From: a virus
Virus record (IMG/VR): IMGVR_UViG_3300024264_000121
Location: 1 to 30,032 of that record
Length of the DNA: 30,032 nt
Reading direction: 5' to 3' (one strand)
The position numbers were made by a program, and so were the translations under genes. How positions within the stretch are numbered: position 1 is the first letter of the stretch; the number at the start of each line of letters is the position of its first letter. Below the pieces are notes generated by a model. The model was not told the DNA's origin. It made no database searches and was given only the letters and a program-made list of their open reading frames with translations. Positions 16,284 to 23,616 of this stretch are shown in pieces.

Positions 16284-17283
16284 AAACATTAATAATGAAA
16301 CAATCGAAGTAGATTGTACAATATTTGAATCTCCATTAACTGATAAATGGGGAAGACTACTTGAAGGAGTTATACAAAATGATTTTATAGCATATGTAAA
16401 AAACTTTTCTTTAGTAGGTAATTTAGCACAGAACAGACCTCCAGAACAAATTATTAAAGAGTTAGTAGAAGGAGTAAGAATAATTAAAGCAGCTTCTTGG
16501 TACCCAGAGTATGATAAGATTAACGAGGACTTTGAATCATTACTTACTACTTATGATCAAGATATGTTAAATGATCTTCATCATCATTTTGATCAACTGC
16601 AAGGACAGATCTGGAATCCTACTCATTTTTTAGCTGCGGCAACCGGAGAAGAGAGGTTTGCTATCTCTAAACTTAATTTAAGTTGTCACGAACTAGAAGC
16701 TTATCATGATTCTAAAGAAAAGAAGGAAGCAGGATATCCTCATAGCGTGTATTTCTATTACTCTATATCTGGCACACCAGTGTTTGAAGGTATCACCTTA
16801 GAAGAGAAGATGCAGTTTAGTAGAACAGTAGATAATGGAATGATATATTTACATTATGCTCAAACTGGTAAAACATGGTACGAAGCATACTGTGATAATG
16901 ACGAGACTGTTCCTACAGAGAATATAACTGAGCATAGAACAGTATCAGGAGAGTTTTCCGCTCATATAGGTAAACCATTTGACTTTATAGTAGATGAAGG
17001 ATTTAAAAATTACATAAAAGCTAGAGGTAAAGATCCAGAAGATCCAGACTTAGCAATTGGGTATTGCCCAATAGGCCAAATAAATTCAGTAAATGGTATA
17101 GATATATCTGACTATGAAGCTTGTCAAAAAGTACTTGAAGAATATGATGATTTTTATGCTATAGAATATAATGGATTGAAAAACGAATATAATTATAGAG
17201 CAGACGACAGTACTTATTTAGCTAAAATAGAAGGTGTAATGGATACTTGGGAAGTAAATGATGACTTAAAAGAATTTGCATAA
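16267..17283 (+). CDS. Unrecognised conserved-looking protein, 338 aa, between two radical-SAM genes
   Basis: I do not recognise a family. Visible features: a helical N-terminal half with LHHHFDQLQGQ (104-114) and LNLSCHELEAYH (136-147), both rich in possible metal ligands (H105-H107, H141, E142, E144, H147). The middle is beta-rich (VYFYYSISG, GMIYLHYAQTGKTWYEAYCD), and the acidic C-terminal half holds RTVSGEFSAHIGKPFDF. No signal peptide or membrane segment. It is locked between radical-SAM genes 4 and 5, overlapping the first by 17 bases and the second as TAATG, so it is probably an enzyme or partner in the same process. A metal-dependent activity is possible from the His/Glu clusters but unproven. 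Confidence 0.65.
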   Translation: MKLLFRNINNETIEVDCTIFESPLTDKWGRLLEGVIQNDFIAYVKNFSLVGNLAQNRPPEQIIKELVEGVRIIKAASWYPEYDKINEDFESLLTTYDQDMLNDLHHHFDQLQGQIWNPTHFLAAATGEERFAISKLNLSCHELEAYHDSKEKKEAGYPHSVYFYYSISGTPVFEGITLEEKMQFSRTVDNGMIYLHYAQTGKTWYEAYCDNDETVPTENITEHRTVSGEFSAHIGKPFDFIVDEGFKNYIKARGKDPEDPDLAIGYCPIGQINSVNGIDISDYEACQKVLEEYDDFYAIEYNGLKNEYNYRADDSTYLAKIEGVMDTWEVNDDLKEFA

Positions 17284-18545
17284 TGTCAAAAGATAATTTC
17301 TGTATTGCTCCTTGGTTACATACACATGTATGGCCTGATGGTTCTGTATTCCCCTGCTGTACATGGGATAATGCCAAGGCTAAGATGGGTAGTATGAAAG
17401 AAGACTCCCTAGAAAATATATGGAACAGTGGAGAATATAAAAAATTAAGAAAGCAGTTTCTTGCTAACGAACAACCTGAAGGTTGCTCCCGTTGCTTTAA
17501 ACTAGAAGAACAAGATATACAAGGTTCTTATAGATTCCATTTAAATGATTCTTTTAAACAACATTTTTCTGAAGTAGAAAAAACAAACCCAGATGGTTCA
17601 TTAGATGAAATGAATTTACGTATGTGGGATTTTAGATTATCTAATTACTGTAACTTTAAATGCCGTAGTTGCGGACATGCTTTAAGTTCATCTTGGTTTG
17701 ATGATGCAAAAGCAATCGGTAAAGTACAAGGAGATAAAGCACTTATTAGTATAAATGACAATGTAGACTTTTTAAAGTTACTTGAACCTCATTTTGACTG
17801 TGTTGAAGAGATATATTTTGCAGGAGGAGAACCTTTAATGATGGAAGATCATTATATTATTCTAGAAGAGTTAATTAAAAGAGGTAGAACAGATGTAAAA
17901 CTACGTTACTCTACTAACTTCAGTATCCTTAAGTTTAAAAAATGGAATATAATTGAACTTTGGGAAAAATTTAATAATATAGACTTGTTTATCAGCGTTG
18001 ATGGGTTTGGTGATATAGGAGAATATGTACGTAAAGGATTCAACAATGATAAATTTGTAAGTAATGTATCTACGTTGATGGATAGTAAGGTAAATGTACG
18101 TTCCTTAATCTATATGATTACTTTTGGTACTTTAAATTTCTTACATTTACCAGAAATGATGAAATCATTCATTGAATACAATTTAATACCAAATAAAGAT
18201 AGAACATTAAAAAACGGAGCTCCTGTAAAAGTTGATGTAGGTCCAATATATTATCCTGATTACTATAACGTAGTACATTTACCTGATCGATATAAAGATA
18301 AGTTCCTTAGTTTTATGGAAAACTTTAAGGAAGATATTATAAAATTAGGAGGAAGCGAAGATACAGCTGAATATTTATATAAAGGTATATTAAAAGCTCA
18401 TGAATTTAGTATTAATGGGGAACGAAAGAAAAATTCTATACATAAACTTTCAAAGATTACTAAAATTCTCGATGATAGGAGAAAAGAAAAATTCGAAGAC
18501 GTACTATGGTACTTTAATTCAGTAGAAGACTTATATTTAGACTAA
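17283..18545 (+). CDS. Radical SAM protein with N-terminal twitch domain (5 of 5)
   Basis: A 420-aa protein of the same subtype as the gene at 14928. N-terminus FCIAPWLHTHVWPDGSVFPC followed by another Cys, with C7 and C25/C26, then C68/C71 (GCSRCFKLEE). Core motif CNFKCRSC gives C123, C127, C130; GGEP at 181-184 (FAGGEPLMM). The segment MGSMKEDSLENIWNSGEYKK (35-54) is the usual text that follows the first cysteines in SPASM/twitch domains. The C-terminus LDDRRKEKFED is a variant of the family's DxRRxxDF motif. Coupled by TAATG on both sides. The following gene is a 2OG oxygenase, so two different C-H activating chemistries are encoded next to each other. Confidence 0.88.
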   Translation: MSKDNFCIAPWLHTHVWPDGSVFPCCTWDNAKAKMGSMKEDSLENIWNSGEYKKLRKQFLANEQPEGCSRCFKLEEQDIQGSYRFHLNDSFKQHFSEVEKTNPDGSLDEMNLRMWDFRLSNYCNFKCRSCGHALSSSWFDDAKAIGKVQGDKALISINDNVDFLKLLEPHFDCVEEIYFAGGEPLMMEDHYIILEELIKRGRTDVKLRYSTNFSILKFKKWNIIELWEKFNNIDLFISVDGFGDIGEYVRKGFNNDKFVSNVSTLMDSKVNVRSLIYMITFGTLNFLHLPEMMKSFIEYNLIPNKDRTLKNGAPVKVDVGPIYYPDYYNVVHLPDRYKDKFLSFMENFKEDIIKLGGSEDTAEYLYKGILKAHEFSINGERKKNSIHKLSKITKILDDRRKEKFEDVLWYFNSVEDLYLD

Positions 18546-19177
18546 TGAAAATTTCAAGAACACCAGCTTATAAATTTTACCCTGCTTACGAATTAGAAGT
18601 AGAATCTCCCCCATTCGATAAAGAGTTATTATCTAGAGATGAAAATTGGGAAGAAAACAAAATTGCAGGAGGTAAAATTCATTTTTACGATACTACTAGA
18701 AAACTACTTAGACGAGATGGACCTAACTTTCAAATATGGGAATGGATCAACAAAGTAGTAGACAAAGATTTAATTTATACAGAGTTAGGTAAACTTTGGG
18801 AAGATCAATTTGAAAATTTTTACAAACCTTGGCCTTATAAACAAGATAAATTTGAAACACCAGAAGAATTTTTAAGATACTGGGTATCTCCATTAAAACA
18901 AGGGTTCAAAGATTTACCTGGTTATAGTATGCATTCTCATTATGACAATAGAGCTATATTTGGTAATATTTTTATCAATATGGCAGATAATGACTGTAGT
19001 ACTACCTTCTTCGATCAAGGTAAACCAGCATGGACTGCTCCTACTAAGAAAGGTAGTGGTATATTCTTCCTAAATGATGAAAATTTATACCATACTATTA
19101 ACCACGAAGGTAAAGAAGATAGGTATATACTAGTCGTACCTATAACTCTTAAAAAAATGTTCGATTATAATCAATGA
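18545..19177 (+). CDS. 2-oxoglutarate/Fe(II)-dependent oxygenase-like protein
   Basis: A 210-aa protein with the facial triad pattern HxD...H: H132-Y-D134 (MHSHYDNRAIFGN), distal H183 (NENLYHTI) and R193 (EDRYILVVPI) ten residues later, which fits the 2OG-binding Arg. Between them GSGIFFLND is the strand that precedes the distal His in these double-stranded beta-helix enzymes. The expected activity is hydroxylation or related oxidation using O2 and 2-oxoglutarate. Phage 2OG oxygenases near fibre genes are common in marine phages, and their substrates are mostly unknown. TAATG upstream and ATGA downstream tie it to its neighbours. Confidence 0.8.
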   Translation: MKISRTPAYKFYPAYELEVESPPFDKELLSRDENWEENKIAGGKIHFYDTTRKLLRRDGPNFQIWEWINKVVDKDLIYTELGKLWEDQFENFYKPWPYKQDKFETPEEFLRYWVSPLKQGFKDLPGYSMHSHYDNRAIFGNIFINMADNDCSTTFFDQGKPAWTAPTKKGSGIFFLNDENLYHTINHEGKEDRYILVVPITLKKMFDYNQ

Positions 19178-19890
19178 GAAATTTATTTATTTTTGGAGAT
19201 TCGTTCCTAGCACCGTATAGTCATAAAGAACTCTTAACTTTTAACTGGAAAAGAGAATACGTAGATGCTGAACATAAATTAGATAACCCAGTTCAAGATA
19301 TAAACTACTGGTTAACAGAATTTAGAACAAGAAATAGCTACAGACTAATTAACACAGCAGTATCAGGAACAAATAATGACTATATCTTTGAACAATTTTT
19401 TAGATTTAGTAAGTACTTCAAGTTTGGTGACTATATTGTACTTTTAATTACAAAAAAGAGTAGAGCACGATTTGTTAACAGGTTTTATGATCCTAAAACT
19501 AAAATGCGAACTCAAAATAAGTACCTTGATGTTGTTTTTCCTTTGCATGATGATTTAAACGAATCTATTAGACAGCAAACTTACTTTACTCCAGACGAAG
19601 TAGAAAAGTTAGCTTTAGAGACTTCTTCTAGACAGCATGACTTGAAGGTAAAGTGGTATATAAACGGTATGATGAACTTATCTAAGTTGTCTAAGCTTAA
19701 TTTACTTACTATTACTATAGATGAAGACTTTAGAGAGAGTGTGATAGAACCTGACTTTTTCCATAATGTTCCTAGAATTAACGAAAAGTTTTCACATCTT
19801 ACTGATAAACACCCTACTTACGAAGGAAATAAACTTATGGCATCAAGAATACTTAAACACTTTAATATTAATACACAATTATCTATATAA
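19174..19890 (+). CDS. SGNH/GDSL-type hydrolase-like protein
   Basis: A 238-aa protein with block I FIFGDSF (6-11; the Ser of GDS is residue 10), block II/III-like AVSGTNNDYIFEQF (62-75, Gly65 and Asn67/68), and block V DKHPTYEGNKLMASRI (211-226, H213). These are the four SGNH catalytic/oxyanion elements in the right order, with DxHP in place of the usual DxxHP. Such enzymes remove or add acyl groups, often acetyl on glycans. Placed at the end of the enzyme island, it could trim or acetylate a sugar. No signal peptide, so it acts in the cytoplasm or on the virion. TAATG connects it to the next gene. Confidence 0.75.
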   Translation: MRNLFIFGDSFLAPYSHKELLTFNWKREYVDAEHKLDNPVQDINYWLTEFRTRNSYRLINTAVSGTNNDYIFEQFFRFSKYFKFGDYIVLLITKKSRARFVNRFYDPKTKMRTQNKYLDVVFPLHDDLNESIRQQTYFTPDEVEKLALETSSRQHDLKVKWYINGMMNLSKLSKLNLLTITIDEDFRESVIEPDFFHNVPRINEKFSHLTDKHPTYEGNKLMASRILKHFNINTQLSI

Positions 19891-20144
19891 TGGCAAAACA
19901 AGTACCTATAGCAAAAGAGCATATTGAACTTCTTAATAGTTTACATAACAATAAAAAAGTTATCATAGAAGAACTCGGTAAAGTAACCCTGCAAGAAATA
20001 CTCATAGAAAAAAGAAGAGAGAAAGCAGTTATGTTCTTAGATAAAGTGACAGAACAGGAAACTTCGATAGCTAAAACACTAGAGAAAGTTTATGGTCAAG
20101 GCACTATTGATTTGCCGAACAAAGTTTTTATACCTCAACAATAA
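19890..20144 (+). CDS. Small coiled-coil protein, 84 aa
   Basis: The protein is highly helical with heptad-like Leu/Ile spacing (KEHIELLNSLHNNKKVIIEE, LQEILIEKRREKAVMFLDKV, QETSIAKTLEKVYGQGTIDL). The C-terminal YGxGTIDLxxxxFxP ending recalls a small coiled-coil protein that I know from marine T4-like phage structural regions, with no assigned function. It starts on the stop of the hydrolase gene (TAATG) and is the last gene before the tail promoter region. A role in virion assembly is possible from position. Confidence 0.65.
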   Translation: MAKQVPIAKEHIELLNSLHNNKKVIIEELGKVTLQEILIEKRREKAVMFLDKVTEQETSIAKTLEKVYGQGTIDLPNKVFIPQQ

Positions 20145-20176
20145 TTTTTAGATAGTTTCCGTCTATTTATTTTAAG

Positions 20177-20199
20177 AAGATGTAACTTATATACATCTT
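20177..20199 (+). other. Hairpin upstream of the tail sheath gene
   Basis: A perfect 8-bp inverted repeat AAGATGTA / TACATCTT with a 7-base loop lies in the 113-base gap between 20144 and 20258. It is not followed by a T-run, so it is not a standard terminator. It could be a weak or factor-dependent terminator of the enzyme operon, or an RNA stability or regulatory element. Confidence 0.4.
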
Positions 20200-20220
20200 A
20201 CGGTTTAGAATATTAGACGA

Positions 20221-20231
20221 TATTTATAATA
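20221..20231 (+). promoter_or_regulatory. Candidate promoter motif TATTTATAATA before tail sheath
   Basis: Identical 11-mer to that at 364, placed 26 bases before the sheath ATG at 20258. The leader in between is A/T-rich and shows no Shine-Dalgarno sequence. Sheath and tube are high-copy proteins, so a strong own promoter is expected here. Confidence 0.5.
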
Positions 20232-20257
20232 GTACTCAATAATATAATTTAACTAAC

Positions 20258-21976
20258 ATGGCAGAAACATTAATCTCTCCCGGGGTATTAGCGCAGGAAA
20301 ACGATAATTCCTTTATTGCACCAGCACCCTTAGAAGCAGGAGCGGCGATAATCGGACCAACTGTAAAAGGACCTGTAAACATACCTACAGTAGTAACGTC
20401 CTATGGAGAATACCAAAACACTTTTGGTACTACATTTACGTCTGGTTCTACAAATCAAGAATACCTTACTTCGTTATCAGTTAAGTCTTACTTCAATAAC
20501 GGAGGTAATACAATGCTAGTAACAAGAGTAGCATCAGGAACTTTTTCTTCGGCTACAGGTTCAGCATTAACAGCTACCGACGGAGGGGCAGCACCCTTTT
20601 CTTTTAAGACATTAGGAACAGGAACAGTATTCAATAACGGACAACCAACAGAAGAAAACTCTGATGGATCTTTAATCTCAGGTTCTTCTGACAATATAAG
20701 ATACGAAATTGCAAACGTTGATACTACACAAGGTACATTTTCTCTTTTAATTAGAAAAGGAGATGATAATACTAAAAATAAAACTGTACTAGAATCTTTT
20801 AACGATATATCTCTTGATCCTAACAGCCCAGGGTACATCGAAAAAGTAATCGGTAACCAAACTACTTCAGTTGGAACAGACGGAACTACTAATTACGTAC
20901 AGACTTCTGGAGAATATGTTAATAGGTCAAGATACATAACAATCGACGGAGTAACTAGACAAACTCTAGATTACATTGGTACTGACGGTAATATTAGAGT
21001 AGCTACTGCATCAGGATCACTACCAGCTGTTGGATCAGGATCATTTGGAGACGCTACAGGAGATTTAGTAACAGGCGGAGATACTTACTTCGATAACATC
21101 GGAACAGTATCACAAGGAATCACAGTAACAGATTATGCTACTGCACTTTCTATTCTTAATAACCAAGACGAGTATGTATTTAACATTATTTCTGCTCCCG
21201 GTTTAATATATAGCCAAACAGGACACGGTACACAGATCGATTCTATTATTTCTTTAGCTGAAAGCAGAGGAGATTGTATCGCAGTAGTAGATACAGTAGC
21301 ATACGGAACAACAGTATCAAATGCAGCAGCAGGAGTTGCTTCAATTAATAGCTCATATGCAGCTAACTACTGGCCTTGGTTGCAAATGCAATCTGGTACA
21401 GGTAAAAACGTATGGGTACCAGCTTCTACAGTAATCCCAGGAATATATGCATTCACAGATGGAGCAGCAGCTCCTTGGTTTGCACCAGCAGGTTTAACTA
21501 GAGGAGGTATATCTGATGTTATTCAAGCTGAAAGAAAATTAACAAGAACTCAAAGAGATACTCTTTATTCTAAAAATGTTAACCCAATCGCTACATTCCC
21601 AGGAAGTGGAATATCAGTATTTGGTCAAAAGACATTGCAGAAGAAAAAATCTGCTCTTGATAGAGTAAACGTTCGTAGATTATTAATTGATCTTAAGAAA
21701 TTCTTAGGTGATACAGCTAAAACATTAGTGTTTGAACAGAATACTAACGCTACAAGAAACAACTTCTTAGCTACTGTAAATCCATTCTTAGAATCAGTGG
21801 TACAGAGACAAGGACTTTATGCTTACAGAGTAGTAATGGATGACAGTAATAACACAGCCGATGTGATTGACAGAAATCAACTTATTGGTCAAGTATTTAT
21901 TCAACCAGCTAAAACAGTAGAATTTGTAGTACTCGACTTTACTATCGAGCCAACAGGAGCTACTTTTACAGCATAA
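20258..21976 (+). CDS. Contractile tail sheath protein
   Basis: A 572-aa protein with the sheath start MAETLISPGVLAQENDNSF (PGV turn) and GAAIIGPTVKGPVNIPTVV, and a conserved sheath C-terminal domain. The latter holds QKKKSALDRVNVRRLLIDL, LVFEQNTNATRNNFLATVNP, GLYAYRVVMDDSNNTADVID and an ending in FVVLDFTIEPTGATF. This is the T4 gp18-like family. Its size is typical or slightly short. The central part (about residues 90-300) is Gly/Ser/Thr-rich and is likely the surface-exposed variable insertion. It polymerises round the tube and contracts to drive it into the host envelope. The tube gene follows after 34 bases. Confidence 0.95.
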   Translation: MAETLISPGVLAQENDNSFIAPAPLEAGAAIIGPTVKGPVNIPTVVTSYGEYQNTFGTTFTSGSTNQEYLTSLSVKSYFNNGGNTMLVTRVASGTFSSATGSALTATDGGAAPFSFKTLGTGTVFNNGQPTEENSDGSLISGSSDNIRYEIANVDTTQGTFSLLIRKGDDNTKNKTVLESFNDISLDPNSPGYIEKVIGNQTTSVGTDGTTNYVQTSGEYVNRSRYITIDGVTRQTLDYIGTDGNIRVATASGSLPAVGSGSFGDATGDLVTGGDTYFDNIGTVSQGITVTDYATALSILNNQDEYVFNIISAPGLIYSQTGHGTQIDSIISLAESRGDCIAVVDTVAYGTTVSNAAAGVASINSSYAANYWPWLQMQSGTGKNVWVPASTVIPGIYAFTDGAAAPWFAPAGLTRGGISDVIQAERKLTRTQRDTLYSKNVNPIATFPGSGISVFGQKTLQKKKSALDRVNVRRLLIDLKKFLGDTAKTLVFEQNTNATRNNFLATVNPFLESVVQRQGLYAYRVVMDDSNNTADVIDRNQLIGQVFIQPAKTVEFVVLDFTIEPTGATFTA

Positions 21977-21989
21977 TTTTAATTTAAGA

Positions 21990-22000
21990 TATTTATAATA
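21990..22000 (+). promoter_or_regulatory. Candidate promoter motif TATTTATAATA before tail tube
   Basis: Third exact copy of the 11-mer, between sheath and tube genes and only ten bases before the ATG at 22011. At that distance a transcript initiated from it would have almost no leader, so the element might act with a short-leader start or as an RNA-level site instead. No Shine-Dalgarno sequence is visible. Confidence 0.4.
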
Positions 22001-22010
22001 AAGAAATAAA

Positions 22011-22496
22011 ATGGCAGTATTAGATCCAAACGAAATAATGTTTAGAGCCTTTGAACCAAAGGTACAGAATAGATTTATCATGTATATTGATGCTATTCCG
22101 TCCTTTATGATCAAAAACGTCACGGCTCCTAACTTCACAGACGAAGAAGTCAAATTAGACCACATGAACACTTATCGTAAGATAAGAGGAAAAAGAGAGT
22201 GGGGTAATATGGATATGACTTTATATGATCCAATCACACCATCTGGTGCACAAGCAGTGATGGATTGGGCAAGATTATCCTACGAATCAGTAACAGGTAG
22301 AGCTGGATACTCAGACTTCTACAAAAAAGACTTAACTCTTAATGTACTAGGTCCTGTAGGGGACGTAGTTAGTGAGTGGGTTGTAAAAGGAGCCTTCATA
22401 GTTGATATGGCACAAGGTTCTTTTGATTGGGCTACTTCTGACGTTGCAGAGCTTACAATCTCAGTAGCAATGGATTATTGCGTACTTAACTACTAA
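22011..22496 (+). CDS. Tail tube protein
   Basis: A 161-aa protein of the T4 gp19-like tube family. It opens with MAVLDPNEIMFRAFEPKVQN and RFIMYIDAIPSFMIKNVTAP, then a KLDHMNTYRKIRGKREW block, MDMTLYDPITPSGAQAVMDW, and the conserved ending FDWATSDVAELTISVAMDY. It forms the hexameric rings of the inner tube through which DNA passes. Length and gene order (directly after the sheath) are typical. A strong terminator follows 26 bases after its stop, which would make sheath plus tube a separate, highly transcribed unit. Confidence 0.95.
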   Translation: MAVLDPNEIMFRAFEPKVQNRFIMYIDAIPSFMIKNVTAPNFTDEEVKLDHMNTYRKIRGKREWGNMDMTLYDPITPSGAQAVMDWARLSYESVTGRAGYSDFYKKDLTLNVLGPVGDVVSEWVVKGAFIVDMAQGSFDWATSDVAELTISVAMDYCVLNY

Positions 22497-22522
22497 TACC
22501 GCTATACTACATATTTAAATTT

Positions 22523-22548
22523 AACCCGGCCTAGCCGGGTTTTTTTTT
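22523..22548 (+). terminator. Rho-independent terminator after the tail tube gene
   Basis: A perfect GC-rich stem AACCCGGC / GCCGGGTT with a three-base loop CTA is followed by a run of T ending at 22548. It is the only strong intrinsic terminator I can see in the window. It separates the sheath-tube unit from the chaperone and tape measure genes. Confidence 0.93.
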
Positions 22549-22583
22549 AGTAAAAGGGTTGGTACCGTAATTTTTATTTCATA

Positions 22584-22595
22584 TATTTATATAAG
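22584..22595 (+). promoter_or_regulatory. Candidate promoter motif TATTTATATAAG
   Basis: A variant of the recurrent motif, 24 bases before the ATG at 22620 and just after the terminator, where a new promoter is needed. No Shine-Dalgarno sequence is seen before the ATG (ACTAATAAAATCT). Confidence 0.45.
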
Positions 22596-22619
22596 AACTA
22601 GTTATAACTAATAAAATCT

Positions 22620-23351
22620 ATGGCCCAAGAAAATAAATTTCCAAGTGAACTTGTAGACTTACCATCAAAAGGAAACCTTTATCCTGAGGATTCTCCACTT
22701 GCTTCTGGTAAGATCGAAATGAAGTATATGTCTGCTAAAGAAGAAGATATACTTACTAATCAAAATTATATTGATAAAGGAGTAGTAATCGATAAACTAT
22801 TACAAGCATTAATAGTAGATAGTACAATACCCTATGATAATATTCTAGTAGGAGATAAAAATGCTATGTTAGTAGCAGCAAGAATTTTAGGATACGGTAA
22901 AGATTATGAATTTTCCTACGCAGGAGAAAAGCATACTATAGATTTATCCTTGTTAGATAATAAAAAAGCAGATGTACCAAAAGGTAAAAATGAATTCTCA
23001 TTCCAATTACCAGCATCTGGCAGAACTATAACATATAAGCTTTTAACTCATGGTGATGAAAATAAAATTGATCAGGAATTAAAAGGTTTAAGAAAAATTA
23101 ATAAAGATAATGTTCCTGAACTGACTACTAGATTGAAGTATATGATTCTTTCAGTTGACGGTAATGAAGAAAGAAAAACAGTAAGAGAGTTTGTAGATAA
23201 AGAATTATTATCATTAGATAGTAGAGCATTAAGAAAAGAGATTAATAGAATTCAACCAGATATTGATCTTACGTTTTACCCAGAAGGTGTTGAGGAGGGG
23301 GTCAATATCCCAATAGGGATAAACTTTCTTTACCCTGACGCCCGAATATAG
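22620..23351 (+). CDS. gp26-like tail/baseplate assembly protein (probable tail assembly chaperone, 0-frame product)
   Basis: A 243-aa protein: ELVDLPSKGNLYPEDSPLAS then GKIEMKYMSAKEEDILTNQN, VIDKLLQALIVD and KNAMLVAARILGYGKDYEF. This is the family called T4 gp26 or 'baseplate hub' in T4-like phages. It ends GINFLYPDARI and stops at a TAG at 23349. Placed between tail tube and tape measure, it occupies the position of tail assembly chaperones, many of which (lambda G/GT, P2 E/E') are extended by ribosomal frameshift. A conserved coding stretch in the +1 frame begins before this stop, which supports the same here. The likely role is to keep the tape measure protein in an assembly-ready state; T4 naming as a hub protein is the alternative. 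Confidence 0.85.
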   Translation: MAQENKFPSELVDLPSKGNLYPEDSPLASGKIEMKYMSAKEEDILTNQNYIDKGVVIDKLLQALIVDSTIPYDNILVGDKNAMLVAARILGYGKDYEFSYAGEKHTIDLSLLDNKKADVPKGKNEFSFQLPASGRTITYKLLTHGDENKIDQELKGLRKINKDNVPELTTRLKYMILSVDGNEERKTVREFVDKELLSLDSRALRKEINRIQPDIDLTFYPEGVEEGVNIPIGINFLYPDARI

Positions 23352-23583
23352 AGCAGCTCTATTTACTCAAATACATGAAATAGTATTTCACGGTAAAGGT
23401 GGGTACGATTTTCATACAATCTACAATATGCCTATATGGCTACGCAGGTTTACTTTCCAGAAAATGAATGAACATTACGAAGAAGAAGCCGATGCAGCTA
23501 AGAAGGCAGGAGGCAAGTCTAAGTCGATACCGAAAGGTCCAAATATTAGAAAACCTTCTTATACAACAAAGGCTCGCAAATAG
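23323..23583 (+). CDS. Out-of-frame extension of the gp26-like gene (likely frameshift product, gp51-like position)
   Basis: Frame +1 relative to the gp26-like gene is open from just after a TAA at 23320-23322 to a TAG at 23581-23583. It encodes TLTPEYRAALFTQIHEIVFH, then GKGGYDFHTIYNMPIWLRRF and a charged helical tail ending KPSYTTKARK. The first ATG is at 23428, after the best-looking part, and no GTG or TTG precedes it, so independent initiation is unlikely. The likely product is a fusion of gp26-like and this segment, made by a +1 (or -2) slip between 23323 and 23351; joining after FLYPDA gives FLYPDAEYRAALF. In T4 the gene following 26 is 51, before the tape measure, so this may be its counterpart. 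Confidence 0.7.
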   Translation, partial: TFFTLTPEYRAALFTQIHEIVFHGKGGYDFHTIYNMPIWLRRFTFQKMNEHYEEEADAAKKAGGKSKSIPKGPNIRKPSYTTKARK

Positions 23584-23592
23584 GCGGGCCTT
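23569..23592 (+). other. Hairpin at the end of the frameshift segment
   Basis: AAGGCTCGC / GCGGGCCTT form a 9-bp stem with one G-U pair and a six-base loop that contains the TAG stop. There is no following T-run, so it is not a canonical terminator. It may be a weak terminator or mRNA end element before the tape measure promoter motif. Confidence 0.45.
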
Positions 23593-23595
23593 AAC

Positions 23596-23606
23596 TATTT
23601 ATAAGA
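23596..23606 (+). promoter_or_regulatory. Candidate promoter motif TATTTATAAGA before tape measure
   Basis: A variant of the recurrent motif, immediately after the hairpin and ten bases before the GTG at 23617. Supported by recurrence at other unit starts only. Confidence 0.4.
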
Positions 23607-23616
23607 AAGACTTTCC

